The notes below the pieces were generated by a model that was not told the DNA's origin, searched no databases, and was given only the letters and a program-made list of their open reading frames with translations. A program made the position numbers and the translations under genes. Shown one piece after another: positions 5,830 to 6,011 of a stretch of DNA of 6,011 bases. Position 1 is the stretch's first letter; every line of letters begins with the position of its first letter. The stretch lies in contig PMIV01000219.1 of NCBI GenBank assembly GCA_003158355.1, forward strand, positions 2,084 through 8,094. Direction: 5' to 3'. This DNA comes from Anaerolineaceae bacterium (lineage in GTDB: Bacteria; Chloroflexota; Anaerolineae; Anaerolineales; Anaerolineaceae).

Positions 5830-5835
5830 TATAAT
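5830..5835 (+). promoter_or_regulatory. -10 box TATAAT before radical SAM gene
   Basis: An exact TATAAT stands 56 bases ahead of the radical SAM start codon. The usual -35 position (about 5805-5812) holds no TTGACA-like hexamer and abuts a GC-rich CCGG-GCG-CCGG motif at 5811-5821, so the promoter might need an activator. The nearest partial -35 match, TTTACG at 5803-5808, is 21 bases away, which is too far. Confidence 0.45.
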
Positions 5836-5891
5836 GAAAAAATACCGACTGTCCTGCTTGAGGCCATGGTGTATGCATTGGGAGCGCTCAA

Positions 5892-6011
5892 ATGAGAATC
5901 CTCCTCGTATATCCCCGCTATCCTGACACCTTCTGGGGTTTCCGCCACGCCCTGAAATTCATCGGCAGAAAAGCCGCCTTCCCCCCCCTCGGCCTGCTGA
6001 CCGTCGCCGCG
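5892..6011 (+). CDS. B12-binding-domain radical SAM protein, N-terminal 40 codons (3' end outside window)
   Basis: ATG 5892 opens a frame that runs off the window edge. GGGAG at 5880-5884 gives a ribosome binding site seven bases upstream. The 40 visible residues begin [15 protein letters not shown] and continue through [25 protein letters not shown]. This is the characteristic first strand and FPPLGL loop of the cobalamin-binding Rossmann domain found ahead of the radical SAM domain, and the DTFW...ALKFI...[10 protein letters not shown] form is typical of proteins that also carry a C-terminal DUF4070 domain (family knowledge; that domain is not visible here). The CxxxCxxC cluster motif lies downstream of the window, so the radical SAM part is inferred. 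The substrate is unknown. A run of eight C at 5981-5988 falls within the FPPL codons. Confidence 0.85.
   Translation, partial: MRILLVYPRYPDTFWGFRHALKFIGRKAAFPPLGLLTVAA

Noticed and set aside
5592..5834. Plus-strand 80-codon frame starting ATG 5592
   Set aside because: No ribosome binding site, low-plausibility composition, and it runs through the palindrome and into the TATAAT box of the next gene.
5834..5926. Short frame starting at the ATG inside TATAATG, 30 codons, overlapping the radical SAM start
   Set aside because: Its start lies within the -10 box, it lacks a ribosome binding site, and it overlaps the well-supported radical SAM gene in another frame.

Overview
The window looks like a piece of a bacterial chromosome, most plausibly a Chloroflexota (Anaerolineae-like) organism or a metagenome-derived relative. 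That placement is inference from the overall look of the proteins: the C-terminal style of the RNA methyltransferase-like protein, the soluble PAS kinase, and the B12-binding radical SAM start. No rRNA, tRNA or other marker gene is present to confirm it. All supported genes lie on the + strand.

Left part (1-2884): the C-terminal half of a class I SAM-dependent methyltransferase runs in from the left edge. After a 104-base gap comes a two-component pair: a cytoplasmic histidine kinase (degenerate receiver, PAS, HisKA, HATPase) whose last codons overlap the start of a response regulator (receiver, helical linker, PhoB-type winged helix) by 13 bases. The gap carries a TATAAT only ten bases ahead of the kinase start, with no good Shine-Dalgarno, so a nearly leaderless message is possible.

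Middle (2885-4273): a 120-base intergenic region holds an inverted repeat and a possible extended -10 promoter. It is followed by a complete Amt-family ammonium transporter and a textbook intrinsic terminator. No PII (glnK/glnB) gene is next to amt. Two-component pair plus amt therefore reads as a candidate nitrogen-responsive module, with the regulator possibly acting on the amt promoter (inference).

Right part (4274-6011): a ygiD-type extradiol dioxygenase whose protein is intact, but whose DNA rises from about 50% GC in its first quarter to about 68% afterwards. Downstream is a gene-poor stretch of 775 bases. It holds an AT-rich island with a dyad and promoter-like boxes, a probable 60-residue cysteine-containing small protein, about 300 bases with nothing recognisable, a perfect 12-base palindrome, a TATAAT box, and finally the first 40 codons of a B12-binding-domain radical SAM protein that continues beyond the window.

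No clearly new multi-gene system is visible. The points most worth a second look are the pseudo-receiver kinase beside amt, the candidate regulatory site before amt, the composition break inside ygiD, and the small cysteine protein with its structured leader.
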